From: JANSXG01 sp024743075
GTDB taxonomy: Bacteria > Planctomycetota > Phycisphaerae > Phycisphaerales > UBA1924
Length of the DNA: 64,000 nt
Assembly (NCBI GenBank): GCA_042140185.1
Contig: CP159477.1
Span: 372,001 to 436,000, forward strand
Direction of reading: 5' to 3'
Of the stretch, positions 32,680-40,897 are shown piece by piece. A model generated the notes under the pieces. That model made no database searches, was not told where the DNA came from, and saw only the letters and a list, made by a program, of their open reading frames with translations. Position numbers and translations under genes: made by a program. The stretch's first letter is position 1, and each line of letters opens with the position of its first letter.

Positions 32680-33235
32680 GCGCGCGATCATCCTGATGGG
32701 GTTGCGCGGGAGCGGCAAAACCACCGTCGGGCGCCTGCTGGCCGAGCGTCTGACGCGTCGGTTCATCGATCTGGATGATCAGACGCTTTCAATCATCCGG
32801 TCCGCACACGGGGTCTGTTCGATCGCCCGCGCGTTCACGGAACTCGGTGAAGCGGCGTTTCGGCGGGCCGAGATCGAGGCGCTCGGTCACGCGCTCACAG
32901 AGGTTTCGCACCTGCCGGTCGTGCTCTCGCTCGGAGGCGGCACGCCGACTGCTCCCGGCGCATCAGAACTGCTGCGAGACAGCGGGGCTGAGCTGGTGTA
33001 TCTGCGTTACCCGCCGGATACGCTCGGAGCGCGTCTGCGAGGCGAGATCGATGATCGTCGCCCCGCCCTGACAACGCAGGGCGACCCGATCGCGGAGATG
33101 GAGGCGGTGTTTCGGGCGCGCGACCCGCAGTACCGGGAGTTGGCAACGATTGTACTGGATCAGCCTGGTACACCCGAGCAGGTCGTGCGAGCGCTGATCG
33201 ATCGGCTCCGCCCCGACACCCCACACATGGGCTAG
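32669..33235 (+). CDS. aroK: Shikimate kinase
   Basis: Fifth enzyme of the shikimate pathway, phosphorylating shikimate at O3. 188 residues with Walker A GLRGSGKTT (11-19), the shikimate-site FIDLDD (DxD), FTELGEAAFRRAEIEAL (conserved FRxxE), VLSLGGGTP (GGG motif) and the lid DDRRPAL. The ATG at 32669 overlaps the PilZ stop region. It is the last gene of the HEAT/PilZ operon, an unexpected partnership for a biosynthetic gene, and ends four bases before the stop of a convergent PilZ gene. GntK-like gluconate kinases are related, but the GGG and FRxxE motifs favour AroK. Confidence 0.87.
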   Translation: MIGERAIILMGLRGSGKTTVGRLLAERLTRRFIDLDDQTLSIIRSAHGVCSIARAFTELGEAAFRRAEIEALGHALTEVSHLPVVLSLGGGTPTAPGASELLRDSGAELVYLRYPPDTLGARLRGEIDDRRPALTTQGDPIAEMEAVFRARDPQYRELATIVLDQPGTPEQVVRALIDRLRPDTPHMG

Positions 33236-33238
33236 AAC

Positions 33239-33640
33239 TCAAGCGGCGCGGGCGTAGTGACCGCAGGAGAGCTGGGCGAGCAGGCGCTGTTCGTCACCGG
33301 GATGGCAGAAATTCCTGAAGACGCAGGCCATCCGGATCGGCCCGCCGTTCTCAAGATCGTCCTCTTCGAGCCAGACCACGTTGGCCATCGCGAAGATCGC
33401 CCGTCGACCCCGATCGCTGGTCGGGCCGGGGAGCTGGATGCGGACCGCGATGGTGGTGCCGGGTTCCAGAGGTTCATCGAGTTCGAATCGCATGCCGCCC
33501 AGTGAGATGTCGTAGGCGTGTCCGCTGATCCGAAACTCGTTGTCATCGAGTTCGCGTACACCGATTTCGGTGTACATCGACGGCAACTGGTAGCGGGTAT
33601 GGATCCGGCGGTTCCGGGCGTCGGTCTTGGTTCCGATCAT
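33239..33640 (-). CDS. PilZ domain protein
   Basis: 133 residues. ATG at 33640 with GGGAGG about seven bases upstream. The Arg motif ARNRRIHTRYQLP and the strand motif YDISLGGMRFEL are both complete, so c-di-GMP binding is likely. The block VRIQLPGPT...VVWLEEDD follows, then FRNFCHPGDEQRLL. It is a single-domain PilZ, convergent with the operon that contains another PilZ gene but not a close copy of it. No partner is encoded on the same strand immediately downstream. Confidence 0.85.
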   Translation of the reverse strand: MIGTKTDARNRRIHTRYQLPSMYTEIGVRELDDNEFRISGHAYDISLGGMRFELDEPLEPGTTIAVRIQLPGPTSDRGRRAIFAMANVVWLEEDDLENGGPIRMACVFRNFCHPGDEQRLLAQLSCGHYARAA

Positions 33641-33783
33641 GGCACGCCTCCCTGCGTGGTTCCCGCCGGCTTTTCGGACGGCGGATAACCTCTTCATCGG
33701 CTGGTGAAGCAGGGGGGTTGAGATCTGGTGATCGAGCGCCGGAGATTTTTCGGTTGAAACCGAGTCCGTGAGGGGCCAGCGAG

Positions 33784-34341
33784 TCAGGCGGATGACGGAT
33801 CGGAGGGATCTGGAGACGCAAACACCTGAAGGGCGATTCGCGAAATCTGGACGCCCATTTCGCGCTCGAGGTGGGCCAGATCGTCGGGTGCGATCCGATC
33901 GAGGAGCTGGCGACCGACGCTCTGGGGCACATCGATCAGCCGACCGTCGGGTGTGACCACGTGCAGGTGCTCGTCGATGTCCGCGTCGTACCGCGCCGCG
34001 GTGGCGCTGCCGGTGGTGGAAACGATCTTTCGGCACAGCCCGGCGCTGCAGAGGGCTTCTAGGGTGTTGTACACCGTGGCCAGGCTCATGCAGCAGGCTT
34101 CGGAGCCGGAATTCACCAGTTCGTGCAGTTCTTCGGCGGTGGGGTGGCTCTTGCAGGCGTCGAGGGCGCTATACACGCGGGCGCGCTGCCTCGTGCAGCG
34201 GAGGTCGTGTTCGGCGAAAAGGCGTCTGGCCTTGTCCTCTGACGGGTTGAGCTGGTCCACGAACAGATTCCCGGAGTGTGCGGATTCCTCGAAGTATTGG
34301 CGAAAACCAGCGAGAAATCGAGCATCGCTCGGCTTTTGCAT
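33784..34341 (-). CDS. Fur family transcriptional regulator lacking the CxxC zinc sites
   Basis: 185 residues with a 35-40 residue N-terminal extension. The winged-helix DNA-binding part is typical (LRCTRQRARVYSALDACKSHPTAEEL, then SLATVYNTLEALCSAGLCRKI). In the dimerisation domain the metal-binding HLH is present (DEHLHVV), but the CxxC that should follow is TPDG, and the C-terminal CxxC pair is also absent. Thus the structural zinc site of Fur/PerR/Zur is missing, as in Irr-like members. Metal or peroxide response cannot be assigned. The gene follows the GNAT gene by 31 bases on the same strand and may be co-transcribed with it. Confidence 0.82.
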   Translation of the reverse strand: MQKPSDARFLAGFRQYFEESAHSGNLFVDQLNPSEDKARRLFAEHDLRCTRQRARVYSALDACKSHPTAEELHELVNSGSEACCMSLATVYNTLEALCSAGLCRKIVSTTGSATAARYDADIDEHLHVVTPDGRLIDVPQSVGRQLLDRIAPDDLAHLEREMGVQISRIALQVFASPDPSDPSSA

Positions 34342-34372
34342 GAATTTCGGGTCCGCCGGTCTCGCCCTGGCC

Positions 34373-34891
34373 TCAGGCGGACTCGGTTGCGTCGGCTTCC
34401 AGACGGTCGCTCTCATCGACGGATGCGGTGTCGAAAACCATCTTGTAGTGCTCGATTCCGGCTTCCATGAAGCGGTCGCCGGTTCGGACCCAGCCGAGGC
34501 TGGCGTAAAAGGCGGCGGCATCGACGCGAGCGTGGCAATAGAGCTTGGTGAGGCCGAGCTCGCCGAGTGCCCGGCGCTCGAGTTCGATCACCAGCCGCCG
34601 ACCGATGCCCTCGCGTTGACGCTGCGGGTCGACCGCCATCTGCATAAGTTTGCCCGTGTTTGGCTCATCGTCCGGGTAATGCGGCAGCAATAGGGCGCAG
34701 CCGATCACCCGTTTGCCCTTGGGATGATCGACGACGGCGACAAAGTGCTCGAATCGGGCCTCGAAACCGGGAAACTCGTCCTCGAGCATTTCCATCGTGT
34801 AGTTGATTGGGTCGAGGAGGATGCTCTGGCGCAGAGCGATTTCCTGCTGGTATAGGGGGTGTTTTTGATCGATGCGCAGGTATTCGATCAC
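34373..34891 (-). CDS. GNAT family N-acetyltransferase
   Basis: 172 residues from the GTG at 34891, which has GGAGGA six bases upstream; the open frame extends much further but without coding character. Acetyl-CoA-binding motif A is MQMAVDPQRQREGIGRRLVIELE (Q/RxxGxG/A as QREGIG), and motif B is YCHARVDAAAFYASLGWVRTGD, followed by EAGIEHYKMVF. This is the general small-molecule or protein N-acetyltransferase (ElaA/YjdJ-like) type. Substrate unknown. It starts a minus-strand unit continuing into the Fur-like gene. Confidence 0.85.
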   Translation of the reverse strand: MIEYLRIDQKHPLYQQEIALRQSILLDPINYTMEMLEDEFPGFEARFEHFVAVVDHPKGKRVIGCALLLPHYPDDEPNTGKLMQMAVDPQRQREGIGRRLVIELERRALGELGLTKLYCHARVDAAAFYASLGWVRTGDRFMEAGIEHYKMVFDTASVDESDRLEADATESA

Positions 34892-34918
34892 GGGGCGTCC
34901 TCCATCGGGTCGGCTCCA

Positions 34919-34924
34919 ATGATA
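34919..34924 (-). promoter_or_regulatory. -10 box TATCAT for the GNAT-Fur unit
   Basis: TATCAT in a locally AT-rich stretch of the minus strand, 27 bases before the GTG of the GNAT gene. Confidence 0.45.
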
Positions 34925-34987
34925 GCGTTTACTTACAACGGGTGTAGGCCGCTTTCGAGGCGGGAATCTCGGGCGTTCGAGCCGAGC

Positions 34988-34993
34988 TAGAGT
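34988..34993 (+). promoter_or_regulatory. -10 box TAGAGT, leaderless start of zinc-ribbon membrane protein
   Basis: TAGAGT then seven bases then ATG (35001). No Shine-Dalgarno. The arrangement is the same as at 28877 and similar to the uvrB and ispG starts. Confidence 0.5.
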
Positions 34994-35000
34994 CCGGGCC

Positions 35001-35675
35001 ATGGCCGACGACCACGCCTTTCTCTGTGAGTTCTGCGGGTACGACCTCACGGGCGCCGATCCGAGCGGCGTCTGTGGCGAATGCGGGAAACCGGTGGCTG
35101 AGAGTCTGCCGGACACTCGGCGGGGCACCGTGTGGCAGAACGGCGGCGGGCCGGTGTGCCTCATCCGGACGGGCGTGGCGGTTGCGCGTTCGCCGCGTGG
35201 CATCTGGTCGCGGGTGCGGATCGATGGGAGGTCCTCCGCGTGGTTGCTGGTCGCGAATGCGGTTTTGGCCGGGGTGTTGTTCGGGGTTGGGGTGGATTCG
35301 TTGGGGTGGGCCCCGGTGTTCGCGAGCATCGTGCTGGCGTTGTCGTTCGTGGAGTACCTCGGCCTGCGTACGTTCGGCAGGAAGAACCGGTGGCGCGTCA
35401 CGAACGGGGTGGCTCTGACCGTGGTGGGGCATGCGTCGTTCGGCTGGCTCGTCAGCGCGATCCTGTCGAGCGCTGGATGGCAGTTTGGGAGGACGCTCGG
35501 CGGCGGCCTCGGGCTGCCGCAGGGCCTCTGGTCGCTGGCGAGCGCGACCGTGGTCAGGTGGTCGGTCGTGCTCGGTATCGCCGGGTTTCTGTGCGGATTG
35601 GCGGTATTCGAGGTGCTGGTTTATCTCGGCGTGCGCAGATGCAGGTTTGCGAACCCGCCGTCGGCTCGTGCGTAA
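35001..35675 (+). CDS. Zinc-ribbon membrane protein of planctomycete type
   Basis: 224 residues. The N-terminus is a four-Cys zinc ribbon (CEFCGYDLTG...CGECGKPV, residues 9-31); the CGYDL form is widespread in Phycisphaerae membrane proteins. After a 45-residue linker come about four hydrophobic segments (roughly 78-95, 100-118, 133-155, 185-212), ending with a basic tail. No enzymatic motif is seen. It may be a membrane protein of envelope organisation; function unknown. The gene ends 17 bases before ispG, which nevertheless has its own -10 box. Confidence 0.75.
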   Translation: MADDHAFLCEFCGYDLTGADPSGVCGECGKPVAESLPDTRRGTVWQNGGGPVCLIRTGVAVARSPRGIWSRVRIDGRSSAWLLVANAVLAGVLFGVGVDSLGWAPVFASIVLALSFVEYLGLRTFGRKNRWRVTNGVALTVVGHASFGWLVSAILSSAGWQFGRTLGGGLGLPQGLWSLASATVVRWSVVLGIAGFLCGLAVFEVLVYLGVRRCRFANPPSARA

Positions 35676-35680
35676 GCGGA

Positions 35681-35686
35681 TACCAT
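35681..35686 (+). promoter_or_regulatory. -10 box TACCAT, leaderless start of ispG
   Basis: TACCAT is followed by six bases (CAGGGT) and the ATG at 35693. The hexamer is identical to that at uvrB. AGGG in the spacer is too close to the start to be a normal ribosome site. Confidence 0.5.
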
Positions 35687-35692
35687 CAGGGT

Positions 35693-37035
35693 ATGCAGAG
35701 TCGTCGTCCAACTCGTCAGGTGGTGCTCGGGGACGAGCGTGTGGGTTTCGTGCGGATCGGTGGCGGGAAGCCGACATCGAGGCACCCCGATGCAACGCTG
35801 GAATCCGCACCGGAGCACGGCGGTCCGGCCCCGGTGAGCGTCCAGACGATGACCGCGGGCTACACCCACGATGTGGACGCGTGCGTCGCGGAAATCAACC
35901 GGATGGCCGCGGCGGGGGCGGACATCGTGCGGGTCGCGGTTCCGGAGCGCAAAGACACTGAAGCGCTGAAGCACATCCTGCCTCAGGTCTCGGTACCGAT
36001 CGTGGCGGATGTTCACTTCCACTTCAAGCGGGCATCGAGGCGGTGGAAGCGGGGGTCCACAAAATCCGGCTGAACCCAGGCAACATCACCGAGCGTGAGC
36101 AGGTCAACGAGGTGATCGACGCGTGCAAGGCGGTCGGCATCCCGATCCGCGTGGGTGTGAACGAAGGGTCGATCATCGAGCGCAAGGACAAGCAGCGCCG
36201 CATGGTTGAGCTTGGCAAGTTCTTCGCCGATCGGGGCATGGGCAAGCGCGGGCACCTGATGAGCATCATCATCGCGAAGCTCGAGGAATACCTCGACATC
36301 TTCTACGAGCGGGATTTCCACGACGTCACGATCAGTGCGAAGTCGATGGATGCGGCGTTCGTGACGACGGTGTATCGCGAGATCAGCGACCGGTTCGACC
36401 ACCCGCTGCACCTCGGCGTGACGCACGCGGGGCCGAAGGAAACGGGGACGATCCGCTCGATCGCGGCGCTGTCCGGTCTGCTGACGCAGGGCATCGGCGA
36501 CACGCTGCGCATCAGTTACGCCAACGACCCGGTCTACGAGGTCGAGGACGGGTTGGAACTGCTCTATTCGCTCGGGCTGCGTGAGCGGAAGGGCGCGGAC
36601 CTGATTGCCTGTCCGACCTGCGGGCGCATCCAGGTGGACCTGTTCACGCTCGTGCAGGATGTGCGTCAGAAGCTGCGCAGCGAAGTCCGCGTGCCGATGA
36701 AGGTCGCGGTGATGGGCTGCGTTGTGAACGGGCCCGGCGAGGCCGAGGGCGCGGATGTGGCGGTCTTTGCCGGCAACAAGCGGGGTATTATCTACGTACA
36801 GGGCGAGCGCGTCGCCAATATCCCCGAGGACGAGATCCTCGATCGGCTGCTCAAGGAGTGCCTGACGTTCCAGGAGCGGGTCGAGAAGGGTGAGGCGAAG
36901 CTCGGCGAGAAGGTCGTTGACATCGTGCCACCGGACCCGATCGGTGAACTCGGCAGTGGTGTCGAAAAGATCGCGGCGGGGGACGTTGAACGCATCGGAC
37001 GACCGACGAACCTGACCGTCGGCGAGACGCGCTGA
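35693..37035 (+). CDS. ispG: (E)-4-hydroxy-3-methylbut-2-enyl-diphosphate synthase (frameshifted)
   Basis: [4Fe-4S] enzyme of the MEP isoprenoid pathway, reducing MEcPP to HMBPP. The first frame gives VSVQTMTAGYTHDVDA, GADIVRVAVP and VPIVADVHFHF; the second gives AGVHKIRLNPGN, RVGVNEGS, LGVTHAGP, and the cluster cysteines in CPTCGR and GCVVNGPGEA. The break is at about 36031-36033: FKRA followed by IEAVEAG needs one additional base (GCC ATC for GCATC). Repaired length is about 447. The start at 35693 is set by the -10 box and by MQSRRPTRQVVLGD; the N-terminal 30 residues are less conserved. The rluA-like gene follows two bases after the stop, so both are in one unit. Confidence 0.93.
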
Positions 37036-37037
37036 GC

Positions 37038-37790
37038 ATGCGGCCGCTGCGCGTCGTCTGGTCGAGCGATCACGAGATTGTTGTTGATAAGCCCGCGGGT
37101 ATGCCGTCTGAGGCGACATACCGCAAGGACGGCAACTCGGCCCAGGAACTGGTGCGAGCCGGGGCGTTCGAGTCGGCGGGGTTGAGCGATGAGGCACGAG
37201 CGCGACTTGGCGATGCGGTTTTGCCCCACCGGATCGACGCGATCACGGAAGGGTTGCTGGTGCTGGCTCTGAGCAAAGAGGCGGCGGGCTGGCACGGCAA
37301 AGATATCGCGGTGCGCTTGTGGCGGAAACTGTACGTCGCGGCACTGCCGCGGGTTGATAATTCCGATCGCCTTCTGGGCGTGCAGAAGGCGTATCTCGTG
37401 CGACAGGGGCGGCGTGCCGAGCGCGTGCGTGCCGGTGGCAAGCCCGCGTTCATGGATGTGCTGGCGGTGGAGCAAAGCACGAACGATTCGGACAGAATGC
37501 ACGCGCTGATCGATCTCAAGACGGGTCGCTATCACCAGATCCGCGTGATGATGGAGGGCCTGGGCTGTCCGCTGATCGGTGATCGGTTCTACGGCGGTCG
37601 CGACGGCGAGTTGCTGCTCAAGCACGTCCTCGTCGGCCTGCGTCCTTACGAGACCGAGACGATGAGAGCGTTCAAGGCGATCGATGGGCTCTCGGAGCGG
37701 GGCGTGTCGGAGCGGATCACATCTCGTGTGGCGGAACTGCAGCGCGAACTGGATGGCAGCCCGTTCCGGGTCGATTCAGCGAGCGATTGA
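37038..37790 (+). CDS. RluA-family RNA pseudouridine synthase
   Basis: 250 residues. It opens with DHEIVVDKPAGMPSE (the RluA N-terminal strand motif), then the catalytic segment HRIDAITEGLLVLA, with Asp67 the nucleophile; the usual HRLDxxTSG is altered to TEG. LWRKLYVA replaces the standard KxYxA motif, and GRYHQIRVMMEGLGCPLIGDRFYGG is complete. It should isomerise uridine to pseudouridine in rRNA or tRNA; the specific site is unknown and there is no S4 domain. Its 3' end overlaps the end of the convergent rlmI-like gene by 15 bases. Confidence 0.85.
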   Translation: MRPLRVVWSSDHEIVVDKPAGMPSEATYRKDGNSAQELVRAGAFESAGLSDEARARLGDAVLPHRIDAITEGLLVLALSKEAAGWHGKDIAVRLWRKLYVAALPRVDNSDRLLGVQKAYLVRQGRRAERVRAGGKPAFMDVLAVEQSTNDSDRMHALIDLKTGRYHQIRVMMEGLGCPLIGDRFYGGRDGELLLKHVLVGLRPYETETMRAFKAIDGLSERGVSERITSRVAELQRELDGSPFRVDSASD

Positions 37791-38819
37791 AAACGCGCTG
37801 GCGACGAACCGGCCGGTTTCACCGGCGAAGTCCTCGGACATCGGCGGGAGATCGAGCCAGCGGACGGAGCGCCGTCCGGCGCCTTCCGTGACCACGGATC
37901 GGAAGCGGTGGGGGTCGCAGAGCGCGGTGCAGTTGGTCGAGGCGAGGATCACGCCGCCCGGGCGGAGCACATGGCAGGCCTTCGAAACAAGTGTCGGGTA
38001 ATCCCGCTCGGCCTGCCACGCCGGGATCTTGCGTCGTTTGTTGGGCGCGGCGAAGGTGGGCGGGTCGAGGATGATCAGGTCGAAACCAAATTGTTTGCGT
38101 CTGGCGAGGTCGAGGAACGACATGGTGTCGAAGCGCGTGAAGTAGTGCTTGTCGGGATCGACCGCGTTGATCCGGTAGTTCTCTTTGCCCCAGTCCAGGT
38201 ATCGGGCGGAGACATCGATGTTGGTGGTCTCGACGGATTCGTCGACCGAGGCCGCGGCGGCGCCGAATGCGCAGGTGTAGGCGAAGGTGTTGAGTACCTT
38301 GGGGCCGTGTCCGGCGGAGCGGATGAACCCGGCGCACCAGTCACGGACCCACGCCCGGTTGGCTCGCTGGTCGAGGAAGATCCCGGTGGAGAAACCGTCG
38401 TAGAGTCGGACGCGCGTGCGCAGGGCGTTCTCGCTGAGGTCGAGGTGCTCGGGCAACTCACTGCCCGCGGCGGGGGTTGGGTTGGTGAGGATGTCGGGTC
38501 CGTCGCCGCCGAGGCGCGAGCGGTCACGGAGAAACGGTTTGGCGTAGACCGAGCGAACGCCGATAGGGAACAACACATCGAGGATTGCGCTCGCAGCGGT
38601 GGGACGATTCTGAGGGGTGCTGAGCGTTTCGGCGGATGTATTCTCGTAGGTGATCATGACGGCACCTTCGCCGTACCGGTCGATGAACAGGCCGTCGAGA
38701 CCGTCGGGTTCACCGCCGAAGACACGCCAGAGGTCGAGCCGCGAATTCGCGGCGCAGGATGGGCGTCGGCGCAGCGCACACATCACGAGGTCGCGGAGGC
38801 GGTCCGGCGAGATGGTCAA
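37776..38819 (-). CDS. RlmI-like class I rRNA (cytosine-C5) methyltransferase
   Basis: 347 residues if started at the TTG (38819), whose TTGA overlaps the aldehyde dehydrogenase stop. Blocks: N-terminal domain VFGGEPDGLDGLFIDRYGEGAV (PUA/EEHEE-like linker as in RlmI/RlmK), FLDQRANRAWVR, motif I VLNTFAYTCAFGAAAA, NIDVSARYLDWGKENYRIN, motif IV LIILDPPTFA, and LRPGGVILASTNC with a Cys after motif VI. This is the pattern of SAM-dependent 23S rRNA methyltransferases; whether C5-cytosine or another position is modified is not certain. Co-transcribed with the dehydrogenase gene by overlap. Confidence 0.8.
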   Translation of the reverse strand: MTISPDRLRDLVMCALRRRPSCAANSRLDLWRVFGGEPDGLDGLFIDRYGEGAVMITYENTSAETLSTPQNRPTAASAILDVLFPIGVRSVYAKPFLRDRSRLGGDGPDILTNPTPAAGSELPEHLDLSENALRTRVRLYDGFSTGIFLDQRANRAWVRDWCAGFIRSAGHGPKVLNTFAYTCAFGAAAASVDESVETTNIDVSARYLDWGKENYRINAVDPDKHYFTRFDTMSFLDLARRKQFGFDLIILDPPTFAAPNKRRKIPAWQAERDYPTLVSKACHVLRPGGVILASTNCTALCDPHRFRSVVTEGAGRRSVRWLDLPPMSEDFAGETGRFVASAFSIAR

Positions 38820-40297
38820 CGCCCGTTCTCGCGGTCCCGACGGATCAACAGGCGCTGCTCGGTCATGTCGTCGGCGGCGTAGAGCGGGCCTTCGCGACCG
38901 ACGCCGGAGTCTTTCACGCCGCCGTAGGGCATCGGGTCGGTACGGAATGTCGGGACATCGCCGGCGACCACGCCGCCAACCTCGAGATACGAAAACGCGC
39001 GTTCGATCTCGTGTTCGTCGCTCGAGTAGACGCCGACCTGCAAGCCGTAGCGGGAACTGTTGGCGATGTTGATGGCCCGATCGAAGTCGTCGGCGCGGAT
39101 GAGATAGGCGACCGGTCCGAAGGCCTCCTCGCGGGCGAGGTTGCACGAGGTCGGCACGTTTTCGAGCAGGGTTGGCATGATGGTGTTGCCATCCCGATCG
39201 CCGCCGATGAGCTTTGAAGCCCCGCCGTCGATCGCCTCCTTGATCCACGACTCCACGCGATCGGCGGCGTCCGAGTCGATAAGCGGCCCGATGAACGTGT
39301 CGGGGTCGAGCGGGTCACCGGATTTGAGTTGTCCGATCTCGTCGACGAGGCGGGATTTGAGATCTTCGTAGGCCTTGTCGCCGACGACGATGATCCGCTG
39401 CACGCTGATGCAGGACTGGCCGGCGTAGCCGTACGCGGCGGAGGCGATGCGTTTGGCGGCCGCGGCTCGGGTGGATCCGTCGGACGCGCTGGAGATGATG
39501 ACCGCCGCGTCGCCGCCGAGTTCCAGTGCGGTACGCATCTTGGTCGCCCGGGACTTGAGCTTCCAGCCCACCTTGTCCGAGCCCGTGAACGACAGGAGGC
39601 CGAAGCGTTCGTCGGAGGAGAACGGGCCGGCGTCGTCGACGTCGCAGGGTAATACTGAGACACCGGCGGGGTGGCGACCGGCTTCGAGAGCGATCTGTCC
39701 GAGCAGCAGCGCGGTGAGCGGCGTGCGCTCGGCTGGTTTGAGGACGAAGGGACAGCCGCAGGCGATGGCCGGGCCGATCTTGTGCGCGACGAGGTTGAGC
39801 GGGAAGTTGAAGGGCGTGATGAACGAGCAGAGGCCGATCGGCACGCGACGGATGACGCCGGAGATGGCTGGGCTTTCCGAAGTCGGATTGAGGCGGCTCT
39901 CGCGATCGGCGAAGCGCCCCGAGCCGGTGAACTCCTCGCGGGCGACGCGCGCGGACTCGCGGAGCGTCGCGACGCAGCGGTCGGTTTCGACCTTGGCTGC
40001 CTGAATCGGTTTGCCGGCCTCGCGGGCCAGAACGAGCGTGAGTTCGTCCGCCCGAGACTGGACCGCTTTGGCCATCGCGTCCAGGATCTCAGCGCGACGG
40101 TCCGGCGAGATGCGGGCGCACGCCCGCTCCGCCTGCTTGCCCAGCGCGATGGCGCGTTCGATCTCGCTGGGGCCCGCGACGGGGATCTCCGCCATCACTT
40201 CGCCCGTGAACTTGTCGTGCACGGACATGGTCTTGCCGGTGGACTGTGGTTCTCCGGCGAGGATGAACCGGTCGGGCAGGGATCGGGTTGTCGTCAT
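38816..40297 (-). CDS. NAD(P)-dependent aldehyde dehydrogenase
   Basis: 493 residues of the ALDH superfamily, oxidising an aldehyde to an acid through a thioester. Catalytic residues: Asn164 (TPFNFPLN), Lys187 (VLKPAE), Glu259 (LELGGDAA) and Cys296 (GYAGQSCISVQR). EEAFGPVA and PYGGVKDSGVGREG complete the family pattern. The GQSC and SCISVQR blocks resemble the glyceraldehyde-3-phosphate/lactaldehyde and phosphonoacetaldehyde dehydrogenase-like group; substrate unknown. GGAGG precedes the ATG by six bases and a TATAGT -10 box is at 40332-40337 on the minus strand, so the gene can be expressed independently of the secretion operon just upstream. Confidence 0.9.
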   Translation of the reverse strand: MTTTRSLPDRFILAGEPQSTGKTMSVHDKFTGEVMAEIPVAGPSEIERAIALGKQAERACARISPDRRAEILDAMAKAVQSRADELTLVLAREAGKPIQAAKVETDRCVATLRESARVAREEFTGSGRFADRESRLNPTSESPAISGVIRRVPIGLCSFITPFNFPLNLVAHKIGPAIACGCPFVLKPAERTPLTALLLGQIALEAGRHPAGVSVLPCDVDDAGPFSSDERFGLLSFTGSDKVGWKLKSRATKMRTALELGGDAAVIISSASDGSTRAAAAKRIASAAYGYAGQSCISVQRIIVVGDKAYEDLKSRLVDEIGQLKSGDPLDPDTFIGPLIDSDAADRVESWIKEAIDGGASKLIGGDRDGNTIMPTLLENVPTSCNLAREEAFGPVAYLIRADDFDRAINIANSSRYGLQVGVYSSDEHEIERAFSYLEVGGVVAGDVPTFRTDPMPYGGVKDSGVGREGPLYAADDMTEQRLLIRRDRENGR

Positions 40298-40359
40298 GGG
40301 TGCCTCCGGGCAGAAATTTTGCCGGTGGCACTATATGCGTGACGATGGCGCTGTCGCGA

Positions 40360-40896
40360 TTACCTGTCCGGGTTCTGCAGAGGCAAGATCAGGTTCGAAC
40401 CATCGGGTCTGCGGACGGAAACCCTGCGTTCGGTGGAGTCGATCTTGCTGATGACCCAGTTCGGAGCGATCTCGTCGCCCTCGTTGAAGAGTGTGCCATC
40501 GATCACAGCGCGGTTCGAGCCGTCCCGGCCGCGCAGGACCGCGGTCACCACGAACGGTGCGGGCTGCGTCGGGTCGATCTTGACCTCCGGCTCGCGTGGC
40601 TTGTCGGGGATCGGTTGGATCTCCACGCGCGGCGGGTAGTAGAGCGGGTTCGGCAACGAACGCTGCTCAAGCAACCACGTGGTCCGTGACAGCGTCTGCT
40701 CATCGGCTTTCGGCAGCCGGATGGGTCGCAGGTCGATCGTTGTGTTGATCTCGAGCGGGTTTGATGCGACGGCGAGAGGGGGTTTGGATCCCGTTGCGAA
40801 TGTGCCGGCGACCAGAGCGATCAGCGGCGCCAGCAGCGCGATCGCGAGGGTACGCTTCGACGGTGTGCCGCTGGAGTGGGGCTTGCTGCACCTCAT
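40360..40896 (-). CDS. PilP/GspC-like inner-membrane protein
   Basis: 178 residues, last gene of the pseudopilus operon. It has an N-terminal basic stretch and single membrane segment (TLAIALLAPLIALVAGTFAT, residues 16-35), a proline-rich linker, then a small beta domain FVVTAVLRGRDGSNRAVIDGTLFNEGDEI...VSKIDSTERRVSVRRPDG, the HR-type fold of GspC/PilP that touches the secretin. The assignment rests on this pattern plus position after PilO/GspM. GGGAGGA precedes the ATG by seven bases. No secretin gene follows, so its outer-membrane partner is encoded elsewhere. Confidence 0.7.
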   Translation of the reverse strand: MRCSKPHSSGTPSKRTLAIALLAPLIALVAGTFATGSKPPLAVASNPLEINTTIDLRPIRLPKADEQTLSRTTWLLEQRSLPNPLYYPPRVEIQPIPDKPREPEVKIDPTQPAPFVVTAVLRGRDGSNRAVIDGTLFNEGDEIAPNWVISKIDSTERRVSVRRPDGSNLILPLQNPDR

Positions 40897-40897
40897 C

